A stretch of 64,000 bases of DNA from CAWBRT01 sp963791145 (GTDB taxonomy: Bacteria > Acidobacteriota > Terriglobia > Terriglobales > Acidobacteriaceae): positions 62,001 through 126,000 of the forward strand of contig CAWBRT010000027.1 of NCBI GenBank assembly GCA_963791145.1, in the 5' to 3' direction. Below the pieces are notes generated by a model that was not told the origin of the DNA, did no database searches, and worked only from the letters and a program-made list of their open reading frames with translations. The translations under genes and the position numbers were made by a program. Positions 63,734 to 64,000 of the stretch are shown in pieces; the stretch's first letter is position 1; each line of letters begins with the position of its first letter.

Positions 63734-64000
63734 ATGGCCGACAACTCCCAACGCCTGCAACGTGCGCTCCAACTGCTCAGTGACCTGGGCCCGGCGTTGA
63801 CGTCCAGCCTGGAGTTCCGTGACGTTGCCCGCCGCATTCTCGCCATGGCCATGGAGATGGCGCGCAGCCGCGCCGCCGTTCTTTTCGAGTTCAATGACAA
63901 GCCCCTGATGCTGGTCTCCCTGGCCTCGTCAGGTTTTGTGAAATTCCCCGAAGATGTCGTCATTCCGCTGCTGCCTCGCCACGGCTTTGCCCTGAACCGT
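63734..64000 (+). CDS. GAF-domain protein, 3'-partial
   Basis: The first 89 residues of a larger protein running out of the window. LQRALQLLSDLGPALTSSLEFRDVARRILAMAMEMARSRAAVLFEF is the typical start of a GAF sensor domain, with the helix, the SLEF turn and the first beta strand. Such proteins are often histidine kinases or sigma-54 activators, but the effector domain is not visible. The ATG at 63734 follows CAGGGAC; an internal ATG is possible. Confidence 0.6.
   Translation, partial: MADNSQRLQRALQLLSDLGPALTSSLEFRDVARRILAMAMEMARSRAAVLFEFNDKPLMLVSLASSGFVKFPEDVVIPLLPRHGFALNR

Noticed and set aside
1..64000. CRISPR arrays, tRNA or rRNA genes
   Set aside because: No regular direct-repeat/spacer pattern, no cloverleaf with a T-loop GTTCRA motif in context and no rRNA sequence were seen by eye. 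A covariance-model search was not possible.

Overview
The window looks like chromosomal DNA of an Acidobacteriota-type bacterium. The inference rests on gene content and not on a marker gene: futalosine-pathway menaquinone genes (mqnC, mqnD), an HpnI-type hopanoid glycosyltransferase, an SxtJ-like small membrane protein, an IS200-type remnant, palindromic dispersed repeats and GC-rich codon use. No rRNA, tRNA or CRISPR array was seen.

Layout. (1) 0-7.4 kb, mixed strands: a four-carbon acid sugar kinase (5' end outside the window), a PdxA2-like dehydrogenase, tatA, uppP, a methyltransferase, an AzgA-type purine permease and a secreted hypothetical protein. (2) 7.4-50.2 kb: about 43 kb, all on the minus strand, forming one large exopolysaccharide/capsule locus. 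Read in the direction of transcription it starts with a NusG/UpxY-like antiterminator behind a leader with two hairpins. It continues with a methyltransferase, a GDP-mannose 3,5-epimerase homologue, a PAP2-Wzi fusion, a Wzx flippase, GT2 enzymes, three FkbM methyltransferases, DUF268 and a Wzy/O-antigen ligase. A tightly overlapping GDP-fucose block follows (gmd, DegT aminotransferase, GNAT, fcl-like, GT10), then an epimerase, GT2, a divergent nucleotide-sugar dehydrogenase, SDR, Gfo/Idh/MocA and the initiating sugar-phosphate transferase. The heptose module comes next (HddA-like kinase, GmhB, GmhA, then galU and a transaldolase), then the SLBB export protein, Wzz, rmlB-rmlA-rmlC-rmlD, a nucleotide-sugar dehydrogenase, GT4 and an SxtJ remnant plus methyltransferase. 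(3) 50.2-56.1 kb: hpnI, a broken acyltransferase, a DUF6165 gene and a divergent WbpA/WbpE-like pair. (4) 56.2-64 kb, plus strand: mqnC, a membrane GT2, an SRPBCC protein, an M20 peptidase, a small membrane protein, mqnD, a HAD hydrolase and the start of a GAF-domain protein.

How the locus would work. Activated sugars (dTDP-rhamnose, GDP-fucose, possibly GDP-L-galactose or -gulose, GDP- or ADP-heptose and UDP-uronates) are made by the sugar-nucleotide genes. A polyprenyl-phosphate hexose-phosphate transferase would start the repeat unit, and GT2, GT4 and GT10 enzymes would extend it. Wzx would flip it, Wzy polymerise it, Wzz set its length, and the SLBB protein export it. The PAP2-Wzi fusion would act at the outer membrane, and several methyltransferases would decorate the chain.

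A caution affects the whole annotation. At least fifteen well-conserved genes carry single-base frame shifts, some as compensating pairs, and two carry in-frame TAG codons. This pattern fits uncorrected indels in a long-read or metagenomic assembly better than gene decay. Where a gene is split I give the span of the reconstructed gene and say where the frame breaks.
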